From an uncultured Ruminococcus sp. (GTDB lineage Bacteria > Bacillota > Clostridia > Oscillospirales > Ruminococcaceae): a DNA stretch of 64,000 bases. The DNA is taken from positions 186,001 to 250,000 of the forward strand of contig CANQJO010000001.1 in the NCBI GenBank assembly GCA_947624255.1. Direction: 5' to 3'. Of this stretch, positions 1 through 9,083 are shown piece after piece (position 1 is the stretch's first letter; every line of letters starts with the position of its first letter). Below the pieces are notes generated by a model. That model saw nothing but the letters and a program-made list of their open reading frames with translations. It did no database searches and had not been told where the DNA came from. A program made the translations under genes and the position numbers.

Positions 1-780
1 CTTTGTATCGCAGGGATCAATGAGCATTGACATAGAACCGCCCTTGTCAAGGTAATCAACAAGAATATCCTTTTCCTTATCGGTGATATCCGATTTAGGA
101 GAAACAAGATAGATTATTGCGGTGTCGGCAGGGACAGCTCCTGCTTTGTCGAGTTCCAGATCTGCCGAGGCATAGTTGTTTGCCTTGAGCGATCTTGTGT
201 ATGTTCTGTATCTTTCGTCAATGCTGTATTCTCCGTGTCCTTGAAGGAAATACACAGTGGGAAGTGAATCGCCTGTGCAGGTCTTTATCGCTCCGGCAAT
301 GAGTTCCTCACCGGCATATTCAAGAACGTCGTCTGAGTTGGTCTGGAAGAACTTATCAACTGCAATTCGCTTTATCAGCTCACCGCATTTTACAAAAACA
401 TCGCCCGTTTTAACGGTCAGTGTTCCGGACGGATCAAGCATCTCTACAACATCGGGTTCTTTGTCGGGATCGGTACATCTCACAGTGATATTGCTCCGCT
501 CATCAAGCTGTGTCAGCGTGTGATAAAGCGGCAGAAGGTTCGGTACAGATTTAAGATCCGTAAGATTCGGATACATAAAGTATACGTCGATCTGCTTGCC
601 GGAGGTGCTGTCAAGCAGTTCCTTTGTAATATTGTTGAGGGTGTACTTCTTGGCAGGTGTCATATCATAGACCTTATCGTTATAGCTTGCGATCAGATTT
701 ATGGGAACGGCTACCACCAGCACTAAAATTGCTATCACGATCGAGATGGTTCCCGAAAAATTCAATTTTTTCTTTTTCAT
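1..780 (-). CDS. GldG-like ABC transport system auxiliary protein (partial, C-terminus off the window)
   Basis: Reading the minus strand from the ATG at 780 gives 260 codons with no stop before the window edge, so the C-terminal part is missing. The protein starts with a lysine-rich stretch and one membrane segment (about residues 10-31). A large extracytoplasmic domain follows, with the motif VYFLQGHGE, which resembles the GldG/DUF4350 family of ABC-2 associated proteins. It starts 6 nt after the stop of the permease gene, so it is the third gene of an ATPase-permease-GldG operon. GldG-type proteins are thought to be extracytoplasmic partners of GldA/GldF exporters; the substrate here is unknown. 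The family call rests on the topology, the motif and the neighbours. Confidence 0.75.
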   Translation of the reverse strand, partial: MKKKKLNFSGTISIVIAILVLVVAVPINLIASYNDKVYDMTPAKKYTLNNITKELLDSTSGKQIDVYFMYPNLTDLKSVPNLLPLYHTLTQLDERSNITVRCTDPDKEPDVVEMLDPSGTLTVKTGDVFVKCGELIKRIAVDKFFQTNSDDVLEYAGEELIAGAIKTCTGDSLPTVYFLQGHGEYSIDERYRTYTRSLKANNYASADLELDKAGAVPADTAIIYLVSPKSDITDKEKDILVDYLDKGGSMSMLIDPCDTK

Positions 781-786
781 GTGAGC

Positions 787-1518
787 CTACCCCCTCTTCC
801 AGCGTCTTTTCTCGATGGAGATGTACGTCCATGCAAGAAGTACGATGGTCGCTGTTATGAAGAATACGATGTCGGAAAGCCGTATGAATCCCTGTGAAAA
901 GTATATAAATCTCGGCTGTGCGGCAAATGAGTACAGCACGGATCGGAGCTTCGGATACTGCGAGATGAATCCCGACTGCGAAAAATCATCAAGAAAGAGA
1001 AACATGAACATTATAAGCTCGCCGATAATTGCGGCAATAATGGAATTCTCGGTAAACGAGGAGATGAGCATTCCGACAGCGATGAACATTGCTCCCCAGA
1101 AGAAGAAACCTATGTAGGCACATATGAGCTGACTGTAAACGACCTCGCCTTTGATCTCGGTGATTATCGGATAAATGACGCTTCCTGCGATCATAAAGAG
1201 GAAAACGGTCATATTTGCAAGGAATTTTGCAATGACAATTTTCAGCACGCTCACGGGAGATGTCATCAGCAGCACTTCAGTGCCGAATTTGCGCTCATCG
1301 GCAAACGTTCTCATAGTGAGTATCGGCAGAAGAAAAATGAAGTAGATGATAGTGTTATAGAAGATCTCGGTGAATGAAAAACGTGCCACATTGTCGGTAA
1401 GGGTGGCGATATCGGTGCTTATCGTGAAGGTGAAAAGCAGCAGAAACAGTGCCGTTATGGTGTAGGCAAAGGGTGTGAAAAAGAACGATTGCAGCTCCTT
1501 TTTATAAATAGGAAGCAT
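787..1518 (-). CDS. ABC-2 type transporter permease (GldF-like)
   Basis: This 243-residue protein has about six hydrophobic membrane segments, beginning with FAYTITALFLLLFTFTIS near residues 18-35 and ending with IVFFITATIVLLAWTYI near the C-terminus. The MRTFADERKFGTEVLLMTSP stretch after the second segment is typical of ABC-2 permeases of the GldF/NosY type. It lies 1 nt downstream of the ATPase gene and 6 nt upstream of the GldG-like gene, so the three are probably cotranscribed and form one exporter in the cytoplasmic membrane. The substrate cannot be told from the sequence; adjacency to the cellulase gene, which is divergent, may be chance. Confidence 0.82.
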   Translation of the reverse strand: MLPIYKKELQSFFFTPFAYTITALFLLLFTFTISTDIATLTDNVARFSFTEIFYNTIIYFIFLLPILTMRTFADERKFGTEVLLMTSPVSVLKIVIAKFLANMTVFLFMIAGSVIYPIITEIKGEVVYSQLICAYIGFFFWGAMFIAVGMLISSFTENSIIAAIIGELIMFMFLFLDDFSQSGFISQYPKLRSVLYSFAAQPRFIYFSQGFIRLSDIVFFITATIVLLAWTYISIEKRRWKRG

Positions 1519-1519
1519 T

Positions 1520-2551
1520 TTACATCTCCTCCTTTTTGTCGGTGCTTTCCGGCTGAGCGGACTCCTCTGCGGGAGTTATCTCGTCAAGCAGGTCGGAAAG
1601 ACCGTTTTTCTTTACAGGCTTGTTTATAAGCTCAACGAATACTTTTTCAAGATCGGGCTTATCGGTGTATATCTCAAGGATACGCACATTGTTTTTGATA
1701 AGCTCCTCCATGAGCTTTTCTCTGATCGTATCGGCATCGCCGTTCAGCAGCACGGTGAAAGCGTAAATGTCACTGCCCTCATCGTCGATAGAGGTGATCT
1801 CTTTCACACCGTTGATAGTCTCGATAATGTTTGCGCTCCTTGCCTTCTGTCCCTTGACTTTTATATGCAGTATAAGGGAAGAACTGAACGTGGCTTCGAG
1901 ATTTTCAATGGTGTCGATCGCCCTGATATCGCCCTTGTTGATGATAACTACACGGTCGCATACTGCACTCACTTCACTGAGGATATGGGAGCTGAAAATG
2001 ACGGAGTGATCTTTTTTCAGATCACGTATTATGTTCCTTACCTCCATGACCTGATTGGGATCAAGACCGACTGTAGGCTCGTCCAGTATGAGAAACTTGG
2101 GATCTCCGAGCAGAGCCTGAGCAAAGCCCACACGCTGCTTGTAGCCCTTTGAAAGGTTGCGTATGAGCTTGCCGCTCACATCGGTTATCTTCAAAAGCTC
2201 GGAAACACGCTTGATCTCGTCCTTTCGCTTTGATGCCGGAACTTTTTTCAGACCGGCGCAGAATGAAAGATATTCTTTCACTTTCATATCCGGATACACG
2301 GGAGGTATCTCGGGCAGATAGCCGATATTTTTTTTCGCTTTGACGGGCTCTTTTGCCACGTCCGTGCCGTAGATGGAGACACTGCCTGCGGACATGGGCA
2401 GGTAGCCGGCGATCATGTTCAGTGTTGTGGATTTTCCGGCACCGTTCGGACCGAGAAAGCCCAGTATCTCATTATCATTTATAGTGAAGCTGATGTTGTT
2501 TACGGCACGGTTTGTACCGTAATACTTGGTGAGATCTTTTATTTCGATCAT
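1520..2551 (-). CDS. ABC transporter ATP-binding protein (GldA-like)
   Basis: The ATPase subunit of the exporter. Visible motifs are the Walker A GPNGAGKST near residue 36, the signature LSKGYKQR near residue 134, Walker B LILDEPTVGLD near residue 155 and the switch histidine in SSH. A C-terminal extension of about 120 residues follows, as in the CcmA/GldA type of ABC-2 ATPases. The start MIEIKDLTKYYG at 2551 is preferred because GAAAGGAGC lies just upstream of it; a start 16 codons earlier is open but has no ribosome site. Its stop is 1 nt from the permease start. It would energise transport by the membrane proteins encoded downstream. Confidence 0.87.
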   Translation of the reverse strand: MIEIKDLTKYYGTNRAVNNISFTINDNEILGFLGPNGAGKSTTLNMIAGYLPMSAGSVSIYGTDVAKEPVKAKKNIGYLPEIPPVYPDMKVKEYLSFCAGLKKVPASKRKDEIKRVSELLKITDVSGKLIRNLSKGYKQRVGFAQALLGDPKFLILDEPTVGLDPNQVMEVRNIIRDLKKDHSVIFSSHILSEVSAVCDRVVIINKGDIRAIDTIENLEATFSSSLILHIKVKGQKARSANIIETINGVKEITSIDDEGSDIYAFTVLLNGDADTIREKLMEELIKNNVRILEIYTDKPDLEKVFVELINKPVKKNGLSDLLDEITPAEESAQPESTDKKEEM

Positions 2552-2960
2552 AAAACCAAAGCTCCTTTCGGAATATAATAACATTATATTAAATTTCATT
2601 TACGCACAAAATACCAATTATATATTATCACAGAAAATTATTAACGAGTGATTAATAAACCATGAATAAAATGTTAAATCAAGGAAGCCGTTTCTATTGC
2701 AGAGGAGACTTTTGCATCATAGGCGGTATATGTATACATCTCTCAAAATATTATAGGCATATTGTGAAGAATGTGTGAAAAATAATTGTGAATGTGATGA
2801 ATCTTCGGAATAAAAATTAAAAAAATTCGATTGTTAATTATACGGACACATTTTCAGCTTTTGAGAATTTTTAGAATGGACAAAATAGACAAAAATAAAA
2901 TCGGTGATTGTGCATTGCAACAAAATATTCATTTTTCAAAATCAAAATATGACGAAACTG
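2552..2960. other. AT-rich intergenic region between divergent transporter and cellulase genes
   Basis: About 400 bp of AT-rich DNA separate the ABC ATPase start (minus) from the cellulase promoter (plus). No convincing gene is visible. A plus-strand frame open over 2831-3112 has no ribosome site, unusual composition, and spans the cellulase promoter. The ATPase promoter must lie here on the minus strand (AT-rich around 2570-2640), but no clear -35/-10 pair was found. The region is large enough for regulatory sites controlling the cellulase; no dyad operator was identified. Confidence 0.5.
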
Positions 2961-2989
2961 TTGACAGAAGAAAAAATGTGGAATATAAT
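2961..2989 (+). promoter_or_regulatory. Sigma-A promoter of the GH48 cellulase gene
   Basis: TTGACA at 2961-2966, a 17-nt spacer and TATAAT at 2984-2989: both hexamers match the consensus. Transcription would start near 2996 and give a leader of about 150 nt. In this leader GTACGG (3044-3049) can pair with CCGTAC (3056-3061). An AGAGGGG ribosome site precedes the ATG at 3148. A full-consensus promoter fits strong expression of a major cellulosomal enzyme. Confidence 0.8.
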
Positions 2990-3147
2990 TATCTTGAAAA
3001 TAGTTTGAGAATTGTGCGCTGTATACGTGAAGACTCGCACAGTGTACGGCACTGCCCGTACGTCAGCTCCGGGGCTGTCCGGGGCGGCAGAATTTATTTT
3101 CAGACCGCATAAAAAACCAAAATATCTATGAGAGGGGTAAAAATCTT

Positions 3148-5664
3148 ATGATAAGCAAAAAGAACAAGGCTCTCGTTGCCGGAATTCTTGCAGCTGCTAC
3201 ATCGGCATCGGCTATCCTGCCGGTAGTTTCTTCTGCTGCAAATTCCTATGCTACGGAGGGCGGCGCAAATGAGTCCTATGCAAAGATGTTCGAGTCGCTT
3301 TATGATGACGTTATCACCAATGGTGTGCAGAACGGCTATCTGAGCGATCAGACAAACGGCAGCGGCTCATTCGGAATTCCTTACCATGCTGTTGAGACAC
3401 TCGTTGTTGAGGCTCCCGACTACGGTCACGAGACAACATCAGAGGCTATGTCCTACATCGTATGGATGGCTTCTATGCATGATGTTCTCGCTCAGCATGG
3501 CATTATCGACGGCTCAGCTACAGACATCTCAAAGGCATGGAAAACTCTTGAGGCTATGATCCCCGGCTGGTCAGAGGCTTCAGGCAGAATGAATGACGTT
3601 AAGTACGGCACGATCTGGAAGCAGGACAGACTCAAGGCTGATACAGCTACAGAGGAAGATCTTCCCGAGTCCTATCCTGCAAAGCAGAACGGCGTTGACG
3701 CTATCAATCCTTTGTTTAATACGTTCAAGAGCGCATACGGCAGCGATAACGGTTACTACCTCATGAACTGGCTGGCTGACGTTGACGACTGGTACGGATT
3801 CAGCGGAAGAATTGAAGCCGGCAAGGATAAGGGCAACTTCACATTCATCAATACATTCCAGAGAGGCGAGCAGGAGTCATGTTTCGAGACTGTTCCTCAG
3901 CCGTGCCTTGAAGAACTTAAGTACGGTATGGAAGGTCAGAACGGTATCAAGGCTATCTTCAACGGAGTAGGCGCTGTTCCTGAACAGTATTCGTTCACGA
4001 ACGCTCCTGACGCAGAGGATCGTGCTATTCAGGCTGTATACTTTGCTAACCGCTACGGTGTAAACACCGGAGATGTTTCTGCTCTTGCAGGTAAGATGGG
4101 TGACCAGTGCCGTAACGATATGTTTGATAAGTATTATCACGCTATCGGCTGTCAGGATATCAATTCATCAGGCAGCGCAGGCACAGACAGCCAGCATTTC
4201 CTTATGGCTTGGTACACCGCATGGGGCGGAGCTCTCGGTTCATCCGAGTCCGACTACACATGGGCTTGGCAGATCGGATGCTCACACTCACATCAGTTCT
4301 ATCAGAATCCTCTTGCTGCTTACGGTCTGCTTTATGATTCAGAGATCAACGCAGGTATGAAGGCTTCGGGTGCTGACGAAGACTACGAGGAATCACTCAA
4401 GAGACAGATCGAGATGTATCAGTGGCTCCAGTCTGTTGACGGTCCTTTCGCAGGCGGATGTACAAACTCCTACAGAGGACGCTACGAGAAGTATCCTGAC
4501 GGATATCCTACATTCTATGACATGGTATACACTCCCCACCCTGTATATGCTGACCCGGGTTCAAACCACTGGATCGGTAACCAGGTATGGTCAACACAGC
4601 GTCTTGCTGAGCTTTACTATGATGTTGTTACTAACGGCGACAAGTCCAATATTAAGCCCGGCGGACTCGATCTTGAAACAGCTCTCGACAAGCTCCTCAG
4701 CAGATGGGTCGGATGGTTCGAGGAGAATACCAAGTTCAATTATAAAGCTGAAGACGGCACGGTTATGTCCTATGCTATTCCTTCAAACCTCGACTGGGGT
4801 TCGTCTGATACAGACTATAGCTGTGCTCCCGACACATGGACAGGTACCTACAATGAGAACGGCAATCAGAACCTCACCTGCACGATCACAGGTTATGGTC
4901 AGGGAGACGTTGGATGTGTATCTTCACTGTGTAATACACTTATTTACTATGCTGCTGCTAATAAAGTTCCTGCTTCCGAGGCATACGAAGAGACTGCCAA
5001 GGACGATTCAGTAGCTGCTAAGGGTCTCCGTCTTGCTAACAAGCTCCTGACAGCTCAGTGGAACGAGGGCCGTGACGATATCGGTATCTCCTTTACAGAT
5101 CACAACGGAAGCCTTACAAGAATATTCGAGCAGGAGGTTTACATTCCTTCCGGCTACAAGGGCACAATGCCTGACGGCTCTGTTCTTGAGAGCGGCGCTA
5201 CATTCTCATCAATTCGTCAGAGCTACGAAGATGATCCTATGTATCAGGAGTGCAAGAAGGTTTACGAGGAGACAGGTGCTACCGATGATTACACCTACAA
5301 GCTCCACAGATTCTGGCACGCCGGCGATGCTATCATGGCATACGGTGCAATGGCACTTCTTTATCCCGATGTTACACCTCTCAGTGACAGCGACACACCT
5401 CCTACAACAGGCGGAGATCAGGGCGATGTTCTCTGGGGTGACACCAACTGTGACGGTAAGGTTGACCTCGCTGATGCTGTTCTTATCATGCAGTACGGCG
5501 CAAATCCTGACACATACGGTCTTAACAAGGCTGACGGTGTATCAGATCAGGGTGCTATAAACGGTGACGTTTACGAGAACGGTTCCGGTCTTAACAATAT
5601 GGATGCTCTTCAGATCCAGAAGTTTAAGCTCGGACTCATCAGCTCACTTGATCCCAACGCTTAA
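3148..5664 (+). CDS. Cellulosomal GH48 exoglucanase with C-terminal type I dockerin
   Basis: This 838-residue secreted enzyme has a signal peptide (residues 1 to about 31, with positively charged start and hydrophobic core ending SSAA). A full GH48 catalytic domain occupies about residues 40-735. The conserved block EAPDYGHETTSEA at 88-100 holds the family's proposed acid glutamate (E99 by homology). A short Pro/Thr/Gly linker follows, then a dockerin at about 760-838 with GDTNCDGKVDLADAV as the first calcium loop and a second, less regular loop. GH48 enzymes are processive cellobiohydrolases and usually the dominant component of ruminococcal and clostridial cellulosomes. The dockerin implies docking on a scaffoldin. 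Codon choice (GCT, AAG, CTC) suggests high expression. The gene is monocistronic, with its own promoter and terminator. Confidence 0.95.
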   Translation: MISKKNKALVAGILAAATSASAILPVVSSAANSYATEGGANESYAKMFESLYDDVITNGVQNGYLSDQTNGSGSFGIPYHAVETLVVEAPDYGHETTSEAMSYIVWMASMHDVLAQHGIIDGSATDISKAWKTLEAMIPGWSEASGRMNDVKYGTIWKQDRLKADTATEEDLPESYPAKQNGVDAINPLFNTFKSAYGSDNGYYLMNWLADVDDWYGFSGRIEAGKDKGNFTFINTFQRGEQESCFETVPQPCLEELKYGMEGQNGIKAIFNGVGAVPEQYSFTNAPDAEDRAIQAVYFANRYGVNTGDVSALAGKMGDQCRNDMFDKYYHAIGCQDINSSGSAGTDSQHFLMAWYTAWGGALGSSESDYTWAWQIGCSHSHQFYQNPLAAYGLLYDSEINAGMKASGADEDYEESLKRQIEMYQWLQSVDGPFAGGCTNSYRGRYEKYPDGYPTFYDMVYTPHPVYADPGSNHWIGNQVWSTQRLAELYYDVVTNGDKSNIKPGGLDLETALDKLLSRWVGWFEENTKFNYKAEDGTVMSYAIPSNLDWGSSDTDYSCAPDTWTGTYNENGNQNLTCTITGYGQGDVGCVSSLCNTLIYYAAANKVPASEAYEETAKDDSVAAKGLRLANKLLTAQWNEGRDDIGISFTDHNGSLTRIFEQEVYIPSGYKGTMPDGSVLESGATFSSIRQSYEDDPMYQECKKVYEETGATDDYTYKLHRFWHAGDAIMAYGAMALLYPDVTPLSDSDTPPTTGGDQGDVLWGDTNCDGKVDLADAVLIMQYGANPDTYGLNKADGVSDQGAINGDVYENGSGLNNMDALQIQKFKLGLISSLDPNA

Positions 5665-5672
5665 TAAAAACA

Positions 5673-5698
5673 AAAAGGACGCTTCGGCGTCCTTTTTT
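5673..5698 (+). terminator. Intrinsic terminator of the GH48 gene
   Basis: AAAAGGACGC (5673-5682) pairs with GCGTCCTTTT (5687-5696) around a TTCG loop, followed by a T-run. It lies 8 nt after the cellulase stop codon. Confidence 0.93.
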
Positions 5699-5752
5699 AT
5701 GCCATGAAAACGCTTCGGGGTAAATTTCTCTCTCAAAATTTTTATTTTTCCC

Positions 5753-5781
5753 TTGAAATTATCCATATACTGTGATATAAT
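5753..5781 (+). promoter_or_regulatory. Sigma-A promoter of purA
   Basis: TTGAAA (5753-5758), 17-nt spacer, TATAAT (5776-5781). Transcription would begin near 5788, leaving a leader of about 45 nt, too short for a purine riboswitch; none was seen. Confidence 0.75.
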
Positions 5782-5832
5782 AAATTGTAAGCGTTTGCGC
5801 TCACATTAAAATTTTGAAATGAGGTTAATCAT

Positions 5833-7107
5833 ATGCCTGCTAATATTGTTGTTGGAACTCAATGGGGCGATGAGGGAAAAGGCAAGATAATTGATATTCT
5901 CGCCTCCCGGGCCGATGTGGTGGTGCGCTCACAGGGAGGCAATAACGCCGGCCATACTGTGGTAAACAACGGCGAAACGTATAAGCTGCATCTTATCCCC
6001 TCCGGCATTCTCTATAATGATACACTTTGTCTGATCGGTGCCGGTGTCGTTCTTGACCCGAAGGACTTTATCAGTGAGCTGGATAGTTTGGAAAATCGTG
6101 GTATCTCAACTGAAAATCTGAAAATTGATCCCCGTGCGCAGATCGTTATGCCGTGGCATATCACACTTGACGGTCTGTCAGAGGCTTTTCGTGGCGGCAA
6201 AGATATCGGTACTACAAAGCGAGGCATCGGTCCTGCCTATATGGATAAATATGAACGCTGCGGCATCAGAATGTACGATCTTGTACACCCCGAAGTGCTC
6301 GCTGAAAAAATAAAAAGCACCGGTACTCTGAAAAATAAGATCATAACAGAGGTGTACGGCGGTACTGCTTTCGATCTTGATGCTGTCACAAAGGAGTATA
6401 CCGAATACGGCAGGAGACTGCTTCCCTATATGGACGATGTATCAGTTCTCACGTTCAATGCTCATAAGGAGGGCAAAACAATAATGTTCGAGGGAGCTCA
6501 GGCGACACTCCTTGATATCGACTTTGGTACATATCCCTATGTCACCTCGTCGCACCCTCTCTCAGCGGGTGTTTGCGTGGGAACAGGCGTTGGTCCGAAA
6601 GTAATAACGAATATTATCGGCGTGGCTAAGGCTTATACCACTCGTGTGGGCAAAGGTCCCTTTCCCACCGAGCTGAATGACGAGATCGGCGATAAGATAC
6701 GCAATGTGGGCGGAGAGTTCGGCACTACTACAGGTCGTCCCAGAAGAACAGGCTGGTTCGATGCTGTGATCGTGCGCCATTCCGTACGTGTAAACGGTCT
6801 TGACAGCCTCGCTATCAACAAGCTGGACACTCTTGCAAATATCGACACTCTGAAAATATGCACCGCTTACAAGATGCCTGACGGCTCTGCCATCACTGAA
6901 TTCCCACCGACTCTCGAGGAGCTGGAGGGCTGCACCCCCATTTATGAGGAATTCCCCGGATTCAGCGATGATATCTCGAATATAAGAAGCTTTGATGATC
7001 TGCCGGAAAACTGCCGGAAATATATCTCACGCCTTGAAGAGCTCGTTGGCTGCAAGGTGAGCATGGTCGGCGTAGGTCCTGACAGATCCCAGATAATCGA
7101 ACGATAA
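5833..7107 (+). CDS. purA: Adenylosuccinate synthetase
   Basis: PurA joins IMP and aspartate using GTP to make adenylosuccinate, the first committed step to AMP. The 424-residue length is normal for the family. Visible motifs include the N-terminal nucleotide-binding GTQWGDEGKGK, NNAGHT, the IMP-site segment IGTTKRGIGPAY, and GTTTGRPRRTGW near residue 300. The ATG at 5833 follows ATGAGGTT. It has its own promoter. A gene of unknown function starts 13 nt after its stop and is probably cotranscribed. The enzyme is cytoplasmic. Nothing is missing or unusual. Confidence 0.97.
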   Translation: MPANIVVGTQWGDEGKGKIIDILASRADVVVRSQGGNNAGHTVVNNGETYKLHLIPSGILYNDTLCLIGAGVVLDPKDFISELDSLENRGISTENLKIDPRAQIVMPWHITLDGLSEAFRGGKDIGTTKRGIGPAYMDKYERCGIRMYDLVHPEVLAEKIKSTGTLKNKIITEVYGGTAFDLDAVTKEYTEYGRRLLPYMDDVSVLTFNAHKEGKTIMFEGAQATLLDIDFGTYPYVTSSHPLSAGVCVGTGVGPKVITNIIGVAKAYTTRVGKGPFPTELNDEIGDKIRNVGGEFGTTTGRPRRTGWFDAVIVRHSVRVNGLDSLAINKLDTLANIDTLKICTAYKMPDGSAITEFPPTLEELEGCTPIYEEFPGFSDDISNIRSFDDLPENCRKYISRLEELVGCKVSMVGVGPDRSQIIER

Positions 7108-7120
7108 GGAGAAGAAATAT

Positions 7121-8224
7121 ATGAACGATAACAACATCTCTCCTCTGAACGACATCGAGTATACGGCTGCTCCCAAAAAAACCGGTCCGGAGGGCGTTGC
7201 CGCTCCCATTCTTGACGACATTGATTACTCCGCACCTTCGTCAAAAAAAGGCGGCCCTACAGGAGTGTCTGCTCCCGTGCTGGACGATATGGATACATAC
7301 ACTCCGCATTCCAAAAAAGGCGCACCGGAGGGAGTTTCCGCTCCTGTGCTTGACAATGCGGACGCTCTCTACACATCAGCTCCCAAGAAAAAAATAATGA
7401 CCGATGAGGAGATAATCGACGGACTTACCCCCGATCTGAAAGAGAAATTCGATATACTTCCTCCCGACAAACAGAAACAGATAGTAGATATGCGCAGAAG
7501 TCAGCTCGGAGCAGAGGCTCCGGCTGCCCCGGTAAGCGCTCCCGTGCTTGACGATGATAACTATGTTCCCCCTCATAAGGAGGAGAAAAAGGCTCAGCCC
7601 GAGCAGGCTGTTACCGCTCCCATTCTTGACGATGAACCCGCTCCTGCAAGATACGTTCCCAAATTCGTGGACGAGGATCTGGAAAGAGCAAAGCGTGAAG
7701 GAGCTAAAAAAGCTGTATCATCTCAGCTTACCTCCGATCAGAAAGATTCAAAGGAAAGCCTGCGCATGATGCTTGAACTCAAGGAGGAGCGTCAGGCAGA
7801 GATGGCTTCAAAGGGATTCAAGATCTCCATTCTGCTTGCTGTGATCGGAATTGCGGCTGCCGTACTGTTCTATCTCCTTTATTCGGGACAAATGGGACTT
7901 TCCTATAAGGACGGACTCGGAGGCTTCAGCAATACTATCAAAAATTCATCACTCTATATCGCTGCCGCTGTCGGTGTCTGCTCGCTTACACTGATCACCG
8001 GCATAAGCGGTTTCAAATCACTGACCTCGTTCGTCTATCTGCTCTTTGGCATTGTACAGATATTCCCAGGACTGCCGATGATCCCGCAGCATGAGGGCAG
8101 TATAGGCAAGGCGGTGGCATTCTACGCCGCTGCAATGATCTGTACGCTGGCAGTGTTCATCACTCTCAACGCAAGCGAATGCGTGGGACTTTTCTTCAAA
8201 AAGCAAAAGAAAAATTACGACTGA
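7121..8224 (+). CDS. Repeat-rich membrane protein of unknown function (APxLDD repeats plus about four membrane segments)
   Basis: Not recognised as a known family. The 367-residue protein has two parts. The first ~190 residues are Pro/Lys/Asp-rich and probably disordered, with five copies of an APxLDD motif (AAPILDD, SAPVLDD, SAPVLDN, SAPVLDD, TAPILDD); the first three sit in longer units of the form KKxGPxGVxAPxLDD. A charged, probably helical region (about 190-232) leads to four hydrophobic segments near 235-255, 281-300, 307-327 and 339-358. The N-terminus lacks a signal peptide, so the repeats are probably cytoplasmic. AAGGAGAAG precedes the ATG at 7121. It follows purA by 13 nt and lies upstream of the independently promoted pspA. 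The repeats could be a docking platform; this is inference only. Confidence 0.7.
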   Translation: MNDNNISPLNDIEYTAAPKKTGPEGVAAPILDDIDYSAPSSKKGGPTGVSAPVLDDMDTYTPHSKKGAPEGVSAPVLDNADALYTSAPKKKIMTDEEIIDGLTPDLKEKFDILPPDKQKQIVDMRRSQLGAEAPAAPVSAPVLDDDNYVPPHKEEKKAQPEQAVTAPILDDEPAPARYVPKFVDEDLERAKREGAKKAVSSQLTSDQKDSKESLRMMLELKEERQAEMASKGFKISILLAVIGIAAAVLFYLLYSGQMGLSYKDGLGGFSNTIKNSSLYIAAAVGVCSLTLITGISGFKSLTSFVYLLFGIVQIFPGLPMIPQHEGSIGKAVAFYAAAMICTLAVFITLNASECVGLFFKKQKKNYD

Positions 8225-8257
8225 TGATGAAAATTCAGTGAAATCATATAATACCCC

Positions 8258-8286
8258 TTGACAAGTTCTGCATTTTATTATATAAT
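8258..8286 (+). promoter_or_regulatory. Sigma-A promoter of the pspA unit
   Basis: TTGACA (8258-8263), 17-nt spacer, TATAAT (8281-8286), a full match to consensus. Transcription would start near 8293, about 80 nt before the pspA ATG. It suggests housekeeping sigma control rather than a Sigma-54/PspF-type system. Confidence 0.8.
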
Positions 8287-8374
8287 ATTATTGGCAGTTG
8301 AATTGGGGACACTGCACGGAAGATCTCCCTGAGCGGAGGTTTCTGAAACAACATGAATAAGGAGGATTTTTACA

Positions 8375-9067
8375 ATGGGAATTTTCAGCAGACTGAGCGA
8401 CCTGCTCAAATCAAACGTAAACGATCTTATCGACAGGGCAGAAGATCCTGAGAAAATGGTCAAGCAGGTCATTGCCGATATGCAGACCGAGCTGAATAAG
8501 GCTACTCAGAATTACGGAAAAGCAAAGGCAAGCGAAAGACTTGCAGAAAAGAAGTATCTCGATGCACAGAAGATCTCCGCAAGCTGGGAGAATAAGGCAA
8601 AAGCTGCACTTTCACAGGGAAATCAGGAGCTTGCTAAACAGGCTCTTGCGAAGAAAGTCAAGGCTGACGAGGATACTGCAAACTATAAGGAAATGTATGA
8701 GTCTATCTCTAATCAGACCGAGGCTATCGAAGATCAGGTAGAAGTCCTGAAATCAAAGCTCGAAGAGGCTAAAAGCCGTCAGGCAATGCTTATAGCACGC
8801 TCACAGATGGCAGATACCAAAAAGAATCTGGCAAAATCTGCCGGAGGTTTCGATGGATCTTCTTCTATGGAAAAATTCAGGCGCATGGAAGAGAAGATCG
8901 AACGCAAAGAGGCTGAGGCTGATGCCTTTACAGAGATCGCCGGCACTGATGAAATAGATAATGACTCCTTTGAGAAGATCGAGACTGATGCTAAAGTCGA
9001 TGCCGAAATGCAGAGACTTTTAGCTGAGATGAACGGCGGTGCTGCATCTGTAGATGCTGCCGAATAA
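8375..9067 (+). CDS. pspA: PspA/IM30 family membrane-associated protein
   Basis: This 230-residue protein opens with an amphipathic stretch (MGIFSRLSDLLKSNVNDLID) and the EDPEKMVKQVIADM segment typical of PspA/IM30/LiaH proteins. Long, almost uninterrupted coiled-coil helices rich in Ala, Glu, Lys and Gln fill residues ~25-185. Family members are ESCRT-III-like and polymerise on the inner face of the cytoplasmic membrane to maintain it under stress. AAGGAGGAT gives a strong ribosome site before the ATG at 8375. The next gene, a 55-residue membrane protein, is 16 nt downstream and probably cotranscribed. No PspC or LiaRS partner is visible. Confidence 0.9.
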   Translation: MGIFSRLSDLLKSNVNDLIDRAEDPEKMVKQVIADMQTELNKATQNYGKAKASERLAEKKYLDAQKISASWENKAKAALSQGNQELAKQALAKKVKADEDTANYKEMYESISNQTEAIEDQVEVLKSKLEEAKSRQAMLIARSQMADTKKNLAKSAGGFDGSSSMEKFRRMEEKIERKEAEADAFTEIAGTDEIDNDSFEKIETDAKVDAEMQRLLAEMNGGAASVDAAE

Positions 9068-9083
9068 TGCAAAGGATTTTTAT

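Noticed and set aside
2831-3112. Plus-strand open frame upstream of the cellulase
   Set aside because: It spans the cellulase promoter and leader hairpin, has no ribosome site and an unlikely composition.
3782-5560. Several long frames in other phases inside the cellulase gene
   Set aside because: They are phase-shifted copies of the biased codon usage of the GH48 gene; their products are rich in Ser, Thr and Arg without domains.
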